Shown: one piece after another, positions 36,938 through 46,001 of the stretch
How the letters are laid out: every line of letters starts with the position of its first letter
Position numbering within the stretch: position 1 is the first letter of the stretch
Assembly (NCBI RefSeq): GCF_011764445.1
Contig: NZ_BLPG01000001.1
Location: forward strand, 8,077,001-8,141,000
From: Phytohabitans rumicis
GTDB taxonomy: Bacteria > Actinomycetota > Actinomycetes > Mycobacteriales > Micromonosporaceae
Direction of reading: 5' to 3'
Length of the DNA stretch: 64,000 bases
Position numbers and translations under genes: made by a program
The notes under the pieces: generated by a model
The model's input: only the letters and a program-made list of their open reading frames with translations
Database searches by the model: none
Told to the model about the DNA's origin: nothing

Positions 36938-38173
36938 CTACCCCTCCCGGACCGCCCGCTGGTAGTCGCGCAGCAGGTCGTCCCAGCCCAGCTCCTTGGC
37001 GAAGGCCAGGTCGTCGTAGTACCGGTTGAGCTCGTCCAGCGGCGACGGCAGGTAGAGCGAGATGCCGCCGCAACCCTCCACGGTCGGCCCGAGGTGGCCC
37101 TCCGCGACGACGTACCCGCCGGGCTTGTGCGCGGCGATGACCGCCTGGCACGCGTCCTGGAGCTCGTCGCCGACCTCCATCGCGGCGAGGTGCTCGCACA
37201 GGGTCTTCAGGTCGACCAGGTCGAACTGGAAGCGGGTGGCCCGCGCGTGCGCCCGCTGCAGCATCGGCCAGGCGGTGGCCAGCTCGGCGGTCACCGCCCG
37301 CTGGAACGCGCCGAGGGCGTCGGTGAACGCGCCGATCTGGGCCGTGTCGACGGCGCACTGGGTGACCGGCCACTGGCCCTGCATGTCCCGATAGGAGTCG
37401 ACGTACGTGCGCACCACGGTCTCGGCGAGCGCCCGGCCGTCCATCTCGGGATTGTCCGCCAGCGCGCGCAGGATCGCGTCGTACCGCCAGCCGTCGCCGG
37501 GCTCCAGCTCCTCGGAGCCGACCACGTGCCGGGTCAGGTCGCGGAGCTGGTACGCGACCTCCAGCGTGCTCATCAGGCAGGCGTCCATGCCGAAGAGGTC
37601 CAGCGGGCGCCCGATCAGCCCGGTGGCCGTGCGCAGGATGCGCTCCACCTCGATGGTGTCCAGGGAGTGCCCGCTGGTGTCGTCGTTGCAGATCGCCCGG
37701 TCGCGGGCCGTGGGCAGCGCCAGGATCCGCTTGATCGACGGGGTGAAGACGGCCCGCCCGACCCGGCCCTTGGTCAGGAAGTTGATCTCGCCGCGGGTGA
37801 CGCCGGTGTCCTGCTCCTCGTCGCGGATCTCCTGGTAGAGCTGCTCGATGTCGTCGGGCACCCAGCCGCCGCCGTGGTTCCACAGGACCAGCGCGTACCG
37901 CCGGGCGGGCGCGTGCTCGAGGCACCAGCGCACGAAATCCGTGACGGTGTTGGGGTCGCCGGAGTCGATCGTGCCGAGATCCTCGCGGACCTCGTCGTCG
38001 CCGTTGCTCACCTCGATGTACTGCGCCGTGCCGGTGCGCTGCTTCACGAACGTCAGCACGCGTACCCGCTCGGAGGAACCGACGGCCCGCAGCTCTTCGA
38101 GGTCGACGCCGGCGGCGCCGGACAGGCTGTTGTTCGCGGCCATGTAGACCATGAACGTCCACGCTGCTTCCAT
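36938..38173 (-). CDS. Clostripain-family (C11) cysteine peptidase
   Basis: 411 residues. The caspase-clan dyad is clear: VLWNHGGGW (His100) and DLFGMDACLMSTLEVAYQL (Cys199), with MVYMAANNSLSG at the N-terminus, the first strand of the fold. There is no signal peptide, so it should act in the cytoplasm, unlike secreted clostripain. It is upstream of, and nearly contiguous with, the CHAT-domain gene. Substrate and trigger are unknown; an activation cascade between the two is a reasonable idea but inference. ATG start; 100 bases separate it from the divergent membrane-protein gene. Confidence 0.87.
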   Translation of the reverse strand: MEAAWTFMVYMAANNSLSGAAGVDLEELRAVGSSERVRVLTFVKQRTGTAQYIEVSNGDDEVREDLGTIDSGDPNTVTDFVRWCLEHAPARRYALVLWNHGGGWVPDDIEQLYQEIRDEEQDTGVTRGEINFLTKGRVGRAVFTPSIKRILALPTARDRAICNDDTSGHSLDTIEVERILRTATGLIGRPLDLFGMDACLMSTLEVAYQLRDLTRHVVGSEELEPGDGWRYDAILRALADNPEMDGRALAETVVRTYVDSYRDMQGQWPVTQCAVDTAQIGAFTDALGAFQRAVTAELATAWPMLQRAHARATRFQFDLVDLKTLCEHLAAMEVGDELQDACQAVIAAHKPGGYVVAEGHLGPTVEGCGGISLYLPSPLDELNRYYDDLAFAKELGWDDLLRDYQRAVREG

Positions 38174-38273
38174 GGTCGAAGGCTAGTCTCGGCCGGCCTT
38201 TGTGGACTCGATATTGCACATTCTTGACAGCACATCCGCCGGAACGTGACTGACGACCGTCAAGGTCAGACCA

Positions 38274-39776
38274 ATGACGGGGACTCGGCTGGGCGAGGCG
38301 TCACTGGCGTGGCTCTGCCATCCGGTGACGGTGGTCGCGACGTTCATCCTGCTGATCAACGACCACGTGCTGAAGGCCGCCGCGCCCGGCCTGGTGACCG
38401 GAAAGCTCAGCGACGTGGCCGGCCTGGTGGCGGCGCCCGCGCTGGTCGCGTTCGTCGCCGGCCTGGTCGCGCCGCGGCTGCCCGGGCACGCCGGCGCGCT
38501 GGGCGCGCTCGGGCTCACCGGCCTGGCGTTCGCGGCGGTCAAGGCCACCTCGGCCGGCGCTGCCGCCGCCTCTGCCACCTGGTCTCTGGTACGCGCCGGC
38601 TCGGTGATCCGAGCCGATCGCACTGACCTGCTGACCCTGCCCGCGCTGGCGCTGGCCTGGTGGGCGTACCACCTGAGCCGCCGGGAGCCGGCGCCCGAGC
38701 GGCTGGTCCGGGCGGTCCGGCTCGCCGTCGTGCTGCCGCTCGTCACGCTCGCCGTGGCGGCCACCAGCGCCGCGGCGTATCCGACGGCGAATCGGGTGAT
38801 GGTGCGCGACGGCGTCCTGCTCGCCGCCGGTGGCGAGACCTTCCAGGTCGGCGGGCGGTACGTCCACGTCATCGCGACCACCGACGGGCGCACCTGGCGG
38901 GTCGCCACCGAGGCCGAGCAGCAGGCGCTAAATATGTCCACGCCGTCCACCATGGCCTGCGCGGGGACGGAGTGCTTCCGGATCGTCGAGGGCGCCATGC
39001 GCGTGGAGCAGTCGGTGGACGGCGGTGCCACCTGGGCCACCGCGTGGAGCCTGTCCGAGGGGCGGCGCCGGTTCCTCGCTCGGGCGTACCCGGAGCCGGC
39101 CACCGGCCCGTTCGTGTCGGTGGCGGTCGCGGCGCTGCCGCGGCCCGGCGGGTCGGTCGTCGCGGTGGCCAACGGCCGGGACGGGCTGCTGGTCCGGGAC
39201 GGCTCCGGGCAGTGGCGCCGGGTTGGCTTTCCGGTACCGGTGGAAGCCCCCGCCGGGTACCGGGCCAGCCCGGTGCCCGCGTTGACCGAGCGCGGGGCCC
39301 GCCTGGCGTCGGAGTACCTGGTCGCGATGCTGACGATCGCCGTGGCGGTCGGCTTCGGCCTGCTCGGCGGCGGCCGGCCGGGCCGTTGGTTGCTGGCCAT
39401 CCCGGTCGGCCTCACCGTGGGCCTGGCTATGGTGCTGTTCGCTGGCGCCAGCGTGTTCCTGGGCATGCCGGCCCTGGGCATCGTGGTCGTCAACGCGCTG
39501 CTGATCGTCGCCGGCGTCGCGGCGTACGCGCTGGGCGGCGGGGCACACGTCGCGCGGGCCGCGGTGGTGCTGCTGCTCGGCGCCGGGACGGTGATGGTGG
39601 CGATGCAGCCCATGATCGGCTGGTCGGCCGGCTCCCCCGACGACCACACGACGGCCGCGCGGCTGGCCGTGCTGCTGGGCGGGATCGGCATGGTCGCCAC
39701 GATCGCGGTCGGCCAACTCACCCGGCTCGCCTGGCCCAGACCGCGGTCCGACCTCGTTGCTACGCTCCGCGAGTGA
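38274..39776 (+). CDS. Membrane protein of unknown function with an extracytoplasmic beta-type domain
   Basis: 500 residues. Four N-terminal membrane segments (residues about 15-35, 44-66, 76-98, 116-133) and a fifth near 148-168 precede a domain of about 160 residues with ATTDGRTWR and VDGGATWATAW, reminiscent of the Asp-box turns of sialidase/BNR folds. Four more membrane segments end the protein (residues about 345-365, 373-394, 398-420, 425-480). The N-terminal WLCHPVTVVATFILLINDH and TGKLSDVAGL motifs are striking but I cannot assign a function. Its TGA overlaps the GTG of the next gene. Confidence 0.75.
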   Translation: MTGTRLGEASLAWLCHPVTVVATFILLINDHVLKAAAPGLVTGKLSDVAGLVAAPALVAFVAGLVAPRLPGHAGALGALGLTGLAFAAVKATSAGAAAASATWSLVRAGSVIRADRTDLLTLPALALAWWAYHLSRREPAPERLVRAVRLAVVLPLVTLAVAATSAAAYPTANRVMVRDGVLLAAGGETFQVGGRYVHVIATTDGRTWRVATEAEQQALNMSTPSTMACAGTECFRIVEGAMRVEQSVDGGATWATAWSLSEGRRRFLARAYPEPATGPFVSVAVAALPRPGGSVVAVANGRDGLLVRDGSGQWRRVGFPVPVEAPAGYRASPVPALTERGARLASEYLVAMLTIAVAVGFGLLGGGRPGRWLLAIPVGLTVGLAMVLFAGASVFLGMPALGIVVVNALLIVAGVAAYALGGGAHVARAAVVLLLGAGTVMVAMQPMIGWSAGSPDDHTTAARLAVLLGGIGMVATIAVGQLTRLAWPRPRSDLVATLRE

Positions 39777-40488
39777 GCCAACCCGACCAGACCGCCGACG
39801 ACATCCTCACCACCTGGTACGAGAACTACTACTCGACCACGGCGGCGACGGCGGACGGTTCCCTCTTCGAGCGCTATCTGCACGCGTCGATGGAGGCGCC
39901 GTACGGCAGCGGCGTGCGCTTCTCCCGGGTGCTCGAGGTCGGCGGCAACCGGGGCGAGCACATCCGGTACGTGCGGCACCAGTACGACGAGTACTGGCTC
40001 ACCGACCTGCGCCGGCCCCGCCCCGACGAGGCGCTCGCGGCCGACCCGCGGCTGCGCGTGGAGGCGTGCGACGTGGAGGCGTTGCCGTACCCCGACCGGC
40101 ATTTCGACCGGGTGATCGCGACCTGCCTGCTGCACCACCTGGGCAGCCCGTTCGCGGCGCTGCGCGAGATGCGGCGGGTCACCGCGCCCGGCGGCCTGGT
40201 CACGATCCTGCTGCCGACCGACCCCGGCATGGCGTACCGGGTGGGCAAGGCGATCACGTCCGGCCGCGCCGCCCGCCGCCAGGGCATCGCCGACCTCTAC
40301 CGCATCGTCACCGCCCTGGACCACCGCAACCACTTCCCCTCCCTGCTCGCGCAGGCGAGGCATGTCTTCGGCGCCGACACCGTGACCGTGTCCTGGCGCC
40401 CCTTCCGCCTCCCCTGTGGCACGCAAACGCCTTCGCCGTCCTCACCGCCTCTCCCCGCCTCCCCGGCCTCCCCGGCCCTCCCCGTTGA
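39773..40488 (+). CDS. SAM-dependent methyltransferase, class I (3' end frame-disturbed)
   Basis: About 238 residues. Motif I is VLEVGGNRGEHIRYVR, motif II-like CDVEALPYPDRHFD, then ATCLLHHLGSPFAALREM and TAPGGLVTILLPTDPG, a methyltransferase-11-type fold. The GTG start overlaps the previous stop. The frame as printed runs on past 40488; one base added in the C run at 40411-40414 gives the C-terminus LPLWHANAFAVLTAS and a TGA that is itself the first three bases of repeat C2. Substrate unknown. Confidence 0.82.
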
Positions 40489-40542
40489 TCAGGGAACGGC
40501 TCGGGCGTGTTGCGGCGCGCCAGGGGAGCGGGTCCCTGATCA
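40486..40542. repeat. Palindromic repeat C, copy C2
   Basis: 57 bases from TGATCAGGG to CCCTGATCA, the inverse match of C1. Its first three bases are the predicted stop codon of the methyltransferase gene. Confidence 0.8.
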
Positions 40543-40595
40543 ACGCGATCTAGCGGGGGCCGTCTCGCCCGTTTTGTGGCGTAACGTCGTACGGC

Positions 40596-41420
40596 ATGTC
40601 GCGGCTGACGGCCCACCCGGCGGGAAGGCTCGCGTTGGCCGTGCTGGCGCGGCTGCGGGCCACGCTGGTGGTGGAGAGCTCGCTGGTCCTGGCCGCACAG
40701 GCGTTCCTCGCCCTCTTCCCGCTGGTCATCCTGGTGTATGCGGTGGCGCCGCCCCGGGTGGCCGAAGGCTTGCTGGACTCGATGCGGGACCGGTTCGGCC
40801 TGGGCGGCGGTTCTGCGAGCGCGGTACGGCAGTTGCTGGTGGACCGGGACGCGCTGCGCGGCAGCCTGTCGGTGGTCGGCGTCCTGCTGGTCCTGGGCTC
40901 GGCGACGGCGTTCACCCGGGCCTTGCAGCGGGTGTACGAGCGGGCCTGGGACCTGCCGAAGCTCGGCCTGCGCGGGTGGTGGCGCGGCGTGGCGTGGCTC
41001 GCCGGCATGATCGGCTACCTCACGGTGCTGGCGTTCGCCGTCCAGCTCAGCCGCAGTCTGCGCGTGGGCGGCCTGGTCGGCGCGCTCATGGGGCTCATGC
41101 TGTGGTGGTGGACGCCGTACCTGCTGCTCGGCGGCCGGGTGCGCTGGCGGGCCCTGGCCTGCGGCGCGGCGGCGAGTGCGCTCGGGCAGTTGGCCGTCAG
41201 CCTGGTCGCCGCGGCGGTCATCCCGCGCACGATCCGTGGCAACGAGGCGCGGTACGGGCCGATCGGGGTGGTCTTCGCGGTCGAGTCATGGCTGGTGGTG
41301 GTGTGCGGGGCGCTGGTCGTCAGCGCGGCCGTCGGTGCCGCCCTCGCCCGCGCCGACGGGGTGGTGGGCCGGTGGAGCCGCGGCACCCGGGAGCCCGACG
41401 GCTGGCGGCGCACGCCCTAG
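40596..41420 (+). CDS. YihY/BrkB family integral membrane protein
   Basis: 274 residues with about six membrane segments. The family pattern is visible in SSLVLAAQAFLALFPLVILVY, TRALQRVYERAWDLP (the usual aromatic/charged stretch after the second segment), LMLWWWTPYLLLGGRVRWRAL and AVESWLVVVCGALV. Once called tRNA-processing ribonuclease BN by error; the true function is unknown, possibly transport of small molecules. ATG start; convergent with the TetR gene. Confidence 0.87.
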   Translation: MSRLTAHPAGRLALAVLARLRATLVVESSLVLAAQAFLALFPLVILVYAVAPPRVAEGLLDSMRDRFGLGGGSASAVRQLLVDRDALRGSLSVVGVLLVLGSATAFTRALQRVYERAWDLPKLGLRGWWRGVAWLAGMIGYLTVLAFAVQLSRSLRVGGLVGALMGLMLWWWTPYLLLGGRVRWRALACGAAASALGQLAVSLVAAAVIPRTIRGNEARYGPIGVVFAVESWLVVVCGALVVSAAVGAALARADGVVGRWSRGTREPDGWRRTP

Positions 41421-42019
41421 GATCCGCCGAGCGGCAGGCCGTCTTCGAGGAGCCCCAGGGCCTGGTCGACGAGGTCCATGTCGCTCAGCTCGTACTCCCC
41501 GCCCACCGCGTGCATGGTCGCGCCGATCGACGCCCCGATCACGGCCCCGGCCAGCACCCGGGCGTTGAAGTCGTCGATCGGGAGCCCTTCCCGTTCGGTC
41601 AGCGCCACCGCCAGCAGCTCGATCGTCTTGACGTACTGCTGCATCGCGCGGGCCTGTAGCTCCGGCACGGTCTGGATCAGCCGCTGCCGCTGCTGCTCCC
41701 GCTCCCAGTCGGCGGCGTCGATCGCCTCGAAGACCCGCCGGATCGCGCCGCGGATCGCCCGGACCGGGGGTACGTCCGGCGGCTGCTCCTGCAGCGCCTG
41801 GAGCATGCGCGGGTCGTAGTCGTCGAGCAGGACCACGTCCTCCTTGGTCGGGAAGTACCGGAAGAACGTGCTCTGCGACACCTCGGCCGCCGCGGCGATC
41901 TGGTCGACGGTGGTCGCCGCGTACCCCTGCTCCTGGAAGAGCCGCAGCGCGTGCCGCTGGATGGCGGCACGCGTCTTGGCTTTCTTGCGTTCCCGCAGGC
42001 CGGCCTGCATCGAGGTCAT
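41417..42019 (-). CDS. TetR family transcriptional regulator
   Basis: 200 residues. The HTH reads LRLFQEQGYAATTVDQIAAA then VSQSTFFRYFPTKEDVVL, as in MftR/AcrR-like proteins; the C-terminal domain is variable. The ATG overlaps the stop of the upstream MFS exporter gene (ATGA), an arrangement in which the regulator is made together with the pump it controls. Typical ligands are the drugs the pump expels. No operator could be read with confidence upstream of the MFS gene. Confidence 0.92.
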   Translation of the reverse strand: MTSMQAGLRERKKAKTRAAIQRHALRLFQEQGYAATTVDQIAAAAEVSQSTFFRYFPTKEDVVLLDDYDPRMLQALQEQPPDVPPVRAIRGAIRRVFEAIDAADWEREQQRQRLIQTVPELQARAMQQYVKTIELLAVALTEREGLPIDDFNARVLAGAVIGASIGATMHAVGGEYELSDMDLVDQALGLLEDGLPLGGS

Positions 42020-43551
42020 ACCCTCGATTCTGCCGGCAGCACGGGGTCCGGGATGGGCTGGGGCGGCTGCGCGGAGCGCGAGCGCCCGGGGAGGTAGAGC
42101 AGCGCGAGGACCGCGCCGGCGGCGGCCAGCGCGGCGGACACCAGCAGCGCGGCGGCCATTCCGCTGGTGAACGCCGCCCGCACCGACTCGGCCACGGCCG
42201 GCGCGCCGAGCCGGTCGGCGATCGCGATCCCGGACGACGCGCTGCCGCGCACGCCTTCGGCGGCCGGCTCGGGCAGGCCGGCGACGTCGACCTGGCCGCG
42301 GTAGACGGCGTTGAGCACGGTGCCGAGGATGGCCACGCCGATCGCGCTGCCCACCTGGCGCAGGGCCTGGATGAGGCCGGAACCGACGCCGCTGCGCTCC
42401 GCCGTGAGGGCGCCGAGCGCGGCGTTCATGGCCGGTGGCAGCGAGAAGCCCAGGCCCAGGCCGGTCACCGAGACCCACGCGGCGACGTACCCGTATCCGG
42501 TGTCCGCACCGGTCAGAGCGCCGGCGGCGAGAGCGCCGCCGGTCAGCGCCAGCCCGGTCGCCACCACGGCCTTCGCGCCGATCCGGGGTACGAGCCGGCC
42601 GGCGACCCGCGCACCGACGGCGAGCCCGCCGATGACCGGCAGCAGGCGCAACCCGGTGCCGAACGCGTCCGCGCCGTTGACCGCCTGGAAGTACTGCGGC
42701 AGCGCGAACAGCAACCCGAACATCGCGAAGTTGCCGACCGTGGCGAGGATCGATCCCCAGGTGAACCCGCGGGACCGGAAGAGGCTCAGGTCGACCAGCG
42801 GCTGGCGGGCACGCCGCTGCCACGCCACGAACGCCGCGAGCACCACGGCGCCGGCCGCGATCGTCGCCAGCGACCGGACGTCGTCCCAGCCACGCTCGCC
42901 GGCCTCGATGACCCCGTACGTCAGGGTGACCAGGCCGACCGCGGACAGCAGCACCCCGGCCAGGTCGAAGCGGCGCCGCTCGTCGCCGCGCGACTCGGGT
43001 ACGAGCAGGGCCACGGCGACGAGCCCGGCCACCACCAGCGGCAGGTTGATCAGGAAGACCGAGCCCCACCAGAAGTTGTCGAGCAGCCACCCGCCGACCA
43101 GCGGCCCGAGCGGGACGCCCAGGGCGTTCGCGGTCACCCAGACGGTGAGCGCGCGACCGCGTTCCTGCTCGTCGAAGAGCACGGTCAGCACGGCCGAGGA
43201 CAGCGGCATGAGGACCGCCGCGCCGAGCCCGAGGACCGCGCGGGCGGCGATCAGGCCGCCGGTGGAGGTCGCGTACGCGCAGGCCGCCGACGCCACACCG
43301 AAGAGCGCCAGCGCGCCGAGCAGCATGCGCTTGCGCCCGAACCGGTCGCCGAGCATGCCCGCCGGCAGCAGCGCCGCGGCCATGACCAGCAGGTACGCGT
43401 TCGTGAACCACTGCAGGTCGCCGGTGGAGGCGTCCAGGTCCCGGGCCAGGGTCGGCAGCGCCACGCTCAGCACCGTGCCGTCCAGCCCGATCGCGAGGGT
43501 GGCGAGCGACAGCGCACCGAGCGCCCACCACCGAGATTTGACGGCTACCAT
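42016..43551 (-). CDS. MFS drug exporter, DHA2 family (EmrB/QacA type)
   Basis: 511 residues with 14 predicted membrane segments. Motif C-like LGLGAAVLMPLSSAVL, motif A region LGDRFGRKRMLLGALALF, and LDGTVLSVALPTLARDL in the first segment, all typical of proton-driven multidrug antiporters. It is encoded with a TetR regulator. The start ATG is followed upstream by a 640-base stretch made mostly of repeats. Confidence 0.92.
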   Translation of the reverse strand: MVAVKSRWWALGALSLATLAIGLDGTVLSVALPTLARDLDASTGDLQWFTNAYLLVMAAALLPAGMLGDRFGRKRMLLGALALFGVASAACAYATSTGGLIAARAVLGLGAAVLMPLSSAVLTVLFDEQERGRALTVWVTANALGVPLGPLVGGWLLDNFWWGSVFLINLPLVVAGLVAVALLVPESRGDERRRFDLAGVLLSAVGLVTLTYGVIEAGERGWDDVRSLATIAAGAVVLAAFVAWQRRARQPLVDLSLFRSRGFTWGSILATVGNFAMFGLLFALPQYFQAVNGADAFGTGLRLLPVIGGLAVGARVAGRLVPRIGAKAVVATGLALTGGALAAGALTGADTGYGYVAAWVSVTGLGLGFSLPPAMNAALGALTAERSGVGSGLIQALRQVGSAIGVAILGTVLNAVYRGQVDVAGLPEPAAEGVRGSASSGIAIADRLGAPAVAESVRAAFTSGMAAALLVSAALAAAGAVLALLYLPGRSRSAQPPQPIPDPVLPAESRV

Positions 43552-43682
43552 GAAACGACAGTAACCCCCAAAAGCGGGTAACCGTCACCCCTCGTGACCC
43601 ACCTCACACCCGCCCCCTCGCCCGCCCCACGCACGGCGGGCCCCGCGCGGCGGCCCTCCGCGCGGCGGCCCGGCCGTGACGC

Positions 43683-43787
43683 GCGCCGATCAAGGACTGT
43701 GCCGTCGATCAAGGGCGAATGGTCGTGCTTTGATCTCCGATCCGCGGCCGTATGCCCTTGATCGACGCGCAAGTCCTTGATCGGCGG
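43683..43787. repeat. Palindromic repeat A, copy A5 (first unit of a tandem array)
   Basis: Nested element with GCCGATCAAGG outer arm, main hairpin GATCAAGGGCGAATGG ... CCGTATGCCCTTGATC and tail ending CCTTGATCGGC. The gap 43552-44193 holds A5, A6, A7 and the spacers between them; I see no gene in it. Confidence 0.85.
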
Positions 43788-43859
43788 CGCCGAGCGGGAC
43801 GGCGGCGGCCCGTGGGCCCTGGCGCGGCGGTGGTCGTCGACCGCGTGGCGGTCGGCGTG

Positions 43860-43964
43860 CGTCGATCAAGGGCTTGTTCGTCGATCAAGGGCGAATGGTC
43901 GTGCTTTGATCTCCGATCCGCGGCCGTATGCCCTTGATCGACGCGCATGTCCTTGATCGGCGGC
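43860..43964. repeat. Palindromic repeat A, copy A6
   Basis: Nearly identical to A5 and A7. Together with the 70-base spacer it forms a unit of about 175 bases that is repeated in tandem. Confidence 0.85.
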
Positions 43965-44035
43965 GCCGTGCGGGCGGCGGCGGCCCGTGGGCCCTGGCGC
44001 GGCGGTGGTCGTCGACCGCGTGGCGGTCGGCGTGC

Positions 44036-44140
44036 GTCGATCAAGGGCTTGTTCGTCGATCAAGGGCGAATGGTCGTGCTTTGATCTCCGATCCACGGCC
44101 GTATGCCCTTGATCGACGCGCATGTCCTTGATCGGCGGCG
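44036..44140. repeat. Palindromic repeat A, copy A7
   Basis: Same as A6 except for a base in the right arm (CCACGG for CCGCGG). It starts 175 bases after A6. Confidence 0.85.
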
Positions 44141-44193
44141 CCGTGCGGGCGGCGGCGGCAGCGCGGGCGGCGGGGACGCGGGCGGTGGCGGGG

Positions 44194-44418
44194 TTACATG
44201 TTCATGACTGTGGGGCAGGCGACTAGGCGGGGGTCGATGGCGGCGACCTGGTGGAGGGTGGCGCTCAGCAGGGCGAGCGGGTCGCCGGTGAGCGCGGCGC
44301 CGGCGGTCGCCAGGGTGGCGAGGCCGCCGGTCGCCAGGCTCGCCGCGACGCCGGCGAGGCACAGCGCGAGCCCGTAGAGCGCGACGTTCAGGGGCGTGGT
44401 CGAGAGTCGAGGAAGCAT
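44194..44418 (-). CDS. Small hydrophobic protein of unknown function
   Basis: 74 residues: MLPRLSTTPLNVALYGLALCLAGVA at the N-terminus forms one membrane segment or an uncleaved signal, followed by an Ala/Leu/Thr-rich region and a short polar tail with one Cys. ATG start 18 bases downstream of the rhodanese-like gene. I do not recognise a family. Codon use matches the neighbours, so it is plausible as a real gene. Confidence 0.5.
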   Translation of the reverse strand: MLPRLSTTPLNVALYGLALCLAGVAASLATGGLATLATAGAALTGDPLALLSATLHQVAAIDPRLVACPTVMNM

Positions 44419-44436
44419 GCGGGCATCGTAGGTTGC

Positions 44437-44649
44437 CTATTCCAGCGGCAGTCTGGCGTTCACCCAGTCCGCGATGCCGGCCCGGTGGACGCGGACGTCG
44501 GTGTAGCCGAGCGCCTCCAGGCGCGCGGCCAGCCCTTCGCCGCGGCCGCAGAAGGCGTTGGTCGAGTCCGTGACGATGGCCGCGTTGAGCGCGCGGGGCA
44601 GGTGCCGCTGCCCGTACGGGAGGGCCGGCAGGGCGTCGACCACGGTCAC
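44437..44649 (-). CDS. Rhodanese-like small protein
   Basis: About 70 residues that match the second half of a rhodanese domain: VVDALPALPYGQRHLPRALN, then a C-G-R-G-E-G loop in place of the usual C-R-x-G-x-R, and the closing LGYTDVRVHRAGIADWVNARL. The first strands are missing, and only GTG codons are available as starts. It could be a short single-strand relative or a 5'-truncated gene. It may transfer sulfur, but the altered loop makes activity uncertain. Confidence 0.5.
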   Translation of the reverse strand: MTVVDALPALPYGQRHLPRALNAAIVTDSTNAFCGRGEGLAARLEALGYTDVRVHRAGIADWVNARLPLE

Positions 44650-44720
44650 GGCGCCGTCCGCCGCGAAGCCGCACCCGTCGTACGCAGATCCGCGTACCCG
44701 GGGCGCCCGCCGGACGTACG

Positions 44721-46001
44721 ATGTGGGCGTTGACCAGGGATGATGCGAACGCCATGCTCCGCAGTCCGCAGTACCTGCGGCTGCTCGTGCTCGCGGCGGT
44801 CATCGGCGTCCCGATCTCGGCGGCCGCCTACGGTTTCCTGGCCCTCGTGTCGTATCTCCAGAAGTGGATTTACTTCGACGGGGCGCCGTGGTGGTGGCCG
44901 ATCCCGCTGCTCGGCTGCGCCGGCCTGCTGGTCGGCCTGGTCGTCCGCTACCTGCCCGGGCGGGGCGGCCACTCGCCCGCCGACGGGTTCGCGCCCGGCG
45001 GGCTGCCCGTCCTGAACGCGCTGCCCGGCGTCGCCCTCGCCGCCCTGATCTCTCTGCCGCTCGGTGCGGTGCTGGGCCCGGAGGCGCCGCTGATCGCGAT
45101 CGGCGGCGGGTTGGGCCTGCTCGCCGTGCGCCTCGCGAAGCGCGACACGCCGGATCGGGCGGCGGCGGTGGTCGCCTCCGCGGGGAGCTTCGCCGCCATC
45201 AGCGCGCTGCTCGGCTCGCCGTTGCTCGGGGCGTTCCTGCTGATGGAGGCGTCCGGACTGGGTGGGGCGACGCTCATCCTGGTGCTGATGCCGGGCCTGC
45301 TGGCCGCCGGCGTCGGCGCGTTGATCTTCATCGGGCTGGACGCCTGGACCGGCCTTGGCACGTTCGCGCTGGCGCTGCCCGGCCTGCCGGAGTACGACCG
45401 GCCGGACGTGACCGAGTTCGGCTGGGCCATCGTGTTCGGCCTGCTGGGCGCCCTGGCGGGCACGGCGGTCCGGCGGCTCGCGCTGCTGTCGCGGCCGCAC
45501 GTCGAGCGCCGGCTCCTGCTGCTGACGCCGGCCGCCGGGCTCGTCGTGGCCGGTCTGGCCATCGGGTACGCCGAGAGCACCGGCCATCCCGTCAGCGACG
45601 TGCTCTTCTCCGGGCAGGAGGCGCTCCCCGACCTGGTGACCACCGGCACCGGCTACTCGGTCGGCGCGTTGCTGGCGCTGCTGGCCGCCAAGGGCCTCGG
45701 GTACGCCGTGTCGCTCAGCGCGTTCCGTGGCGGGCCGGTCTTTCCGTCGCTGTACCTCGGCGCTGCCGGCGGCATCCTCCTGTCCCACCTGCCCGGACTG
45801 GAACTGGTGCCGGCCGTGGCCATGGGCATCGGCGCGATGAGCGCCGCGATGCTCCGGCTGCCGCTGACCGCGGTGCTGCTGGCGACGCTGCTGATGGCGG
45901 AGGACGGCCTCGCCGCGATGCCGGTGGTGATCGTGGCCGTCGTGGTGTCGTACGTGTTCACCGCCCGGCTCACGCCGGGTAGCGACCCCCAGTCACGTTG
46001 A
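44721..46001 (+). CDS. ClC family chloride channel/transporter
   Basis: 426 residues, 10 or more membrane helices. Selectivity-filter regions are LGAVLGPEAPLIAIGGG (GxxGPEAP, the GKEGP-like motif), the FRGGPVFPSLYLGAAGG loop (GxFxP) and a short final helix region without a CBS domain. The glutamate of the GPEAP motif is present, as needed for H+/Cl- exchange in family members. An ATG at 44754 is an alternative start. The 3' end overlaps the convergent SMP-30 gene by about 30 bases. Confidence 0.88.
   Translation: MWALTRDDANAMLRSPQYLRLLVLAAVIGVPISAAAYGFLALVSYLQKWIYFDGAPWWWPIPLLGCAGLLVGLVVRYLPGRGGHSPADGFAPGGLPVLNALPGVALAALISLPLGAVLGPEAPLIAIGGGLGLLAVRLAKRDTPDRAAAVVASAGSFAAISALLGSPLLGAFLLMEASGLGGATLILVLMPGLLAAGVGALIFIGLDAWTGLGTFALALPGLPEYDRPDVTEFGWAIVFGLLGALAGTAVRRLALLSRPHVERRLLLLTPAAGLVVAGLAIGYAESTGHPVSDVLFSGQEALPDLVTTGTGYSVGALLALLAAKGLGYAVSLSAFRGGPVFPSLYLGAAGGILLSHLPGLELVPAVAMGIGAMSAAMLRLPLTAVLLATLLMAEDGLAAMPVVIVAVVVSYVFTARLTPGSDPQSR

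Noticed and set aside
38660-41659. A very long plus-strand open frame across the membrane protein, methyltransferase and YihY genes
   Set aside because: Only its middle part is a real gene (the methyltransferase). The rest is out of frame with recognised genes and has the Arg/Gly/Pro-rich content of high-GC shadow frames.
44437-44803. Longer frames over the rhodanese-like gene
   Set aside because: They do not keep the rhodanese-like motifs and run into the opposing ClC start; the short frame alone matches the family.
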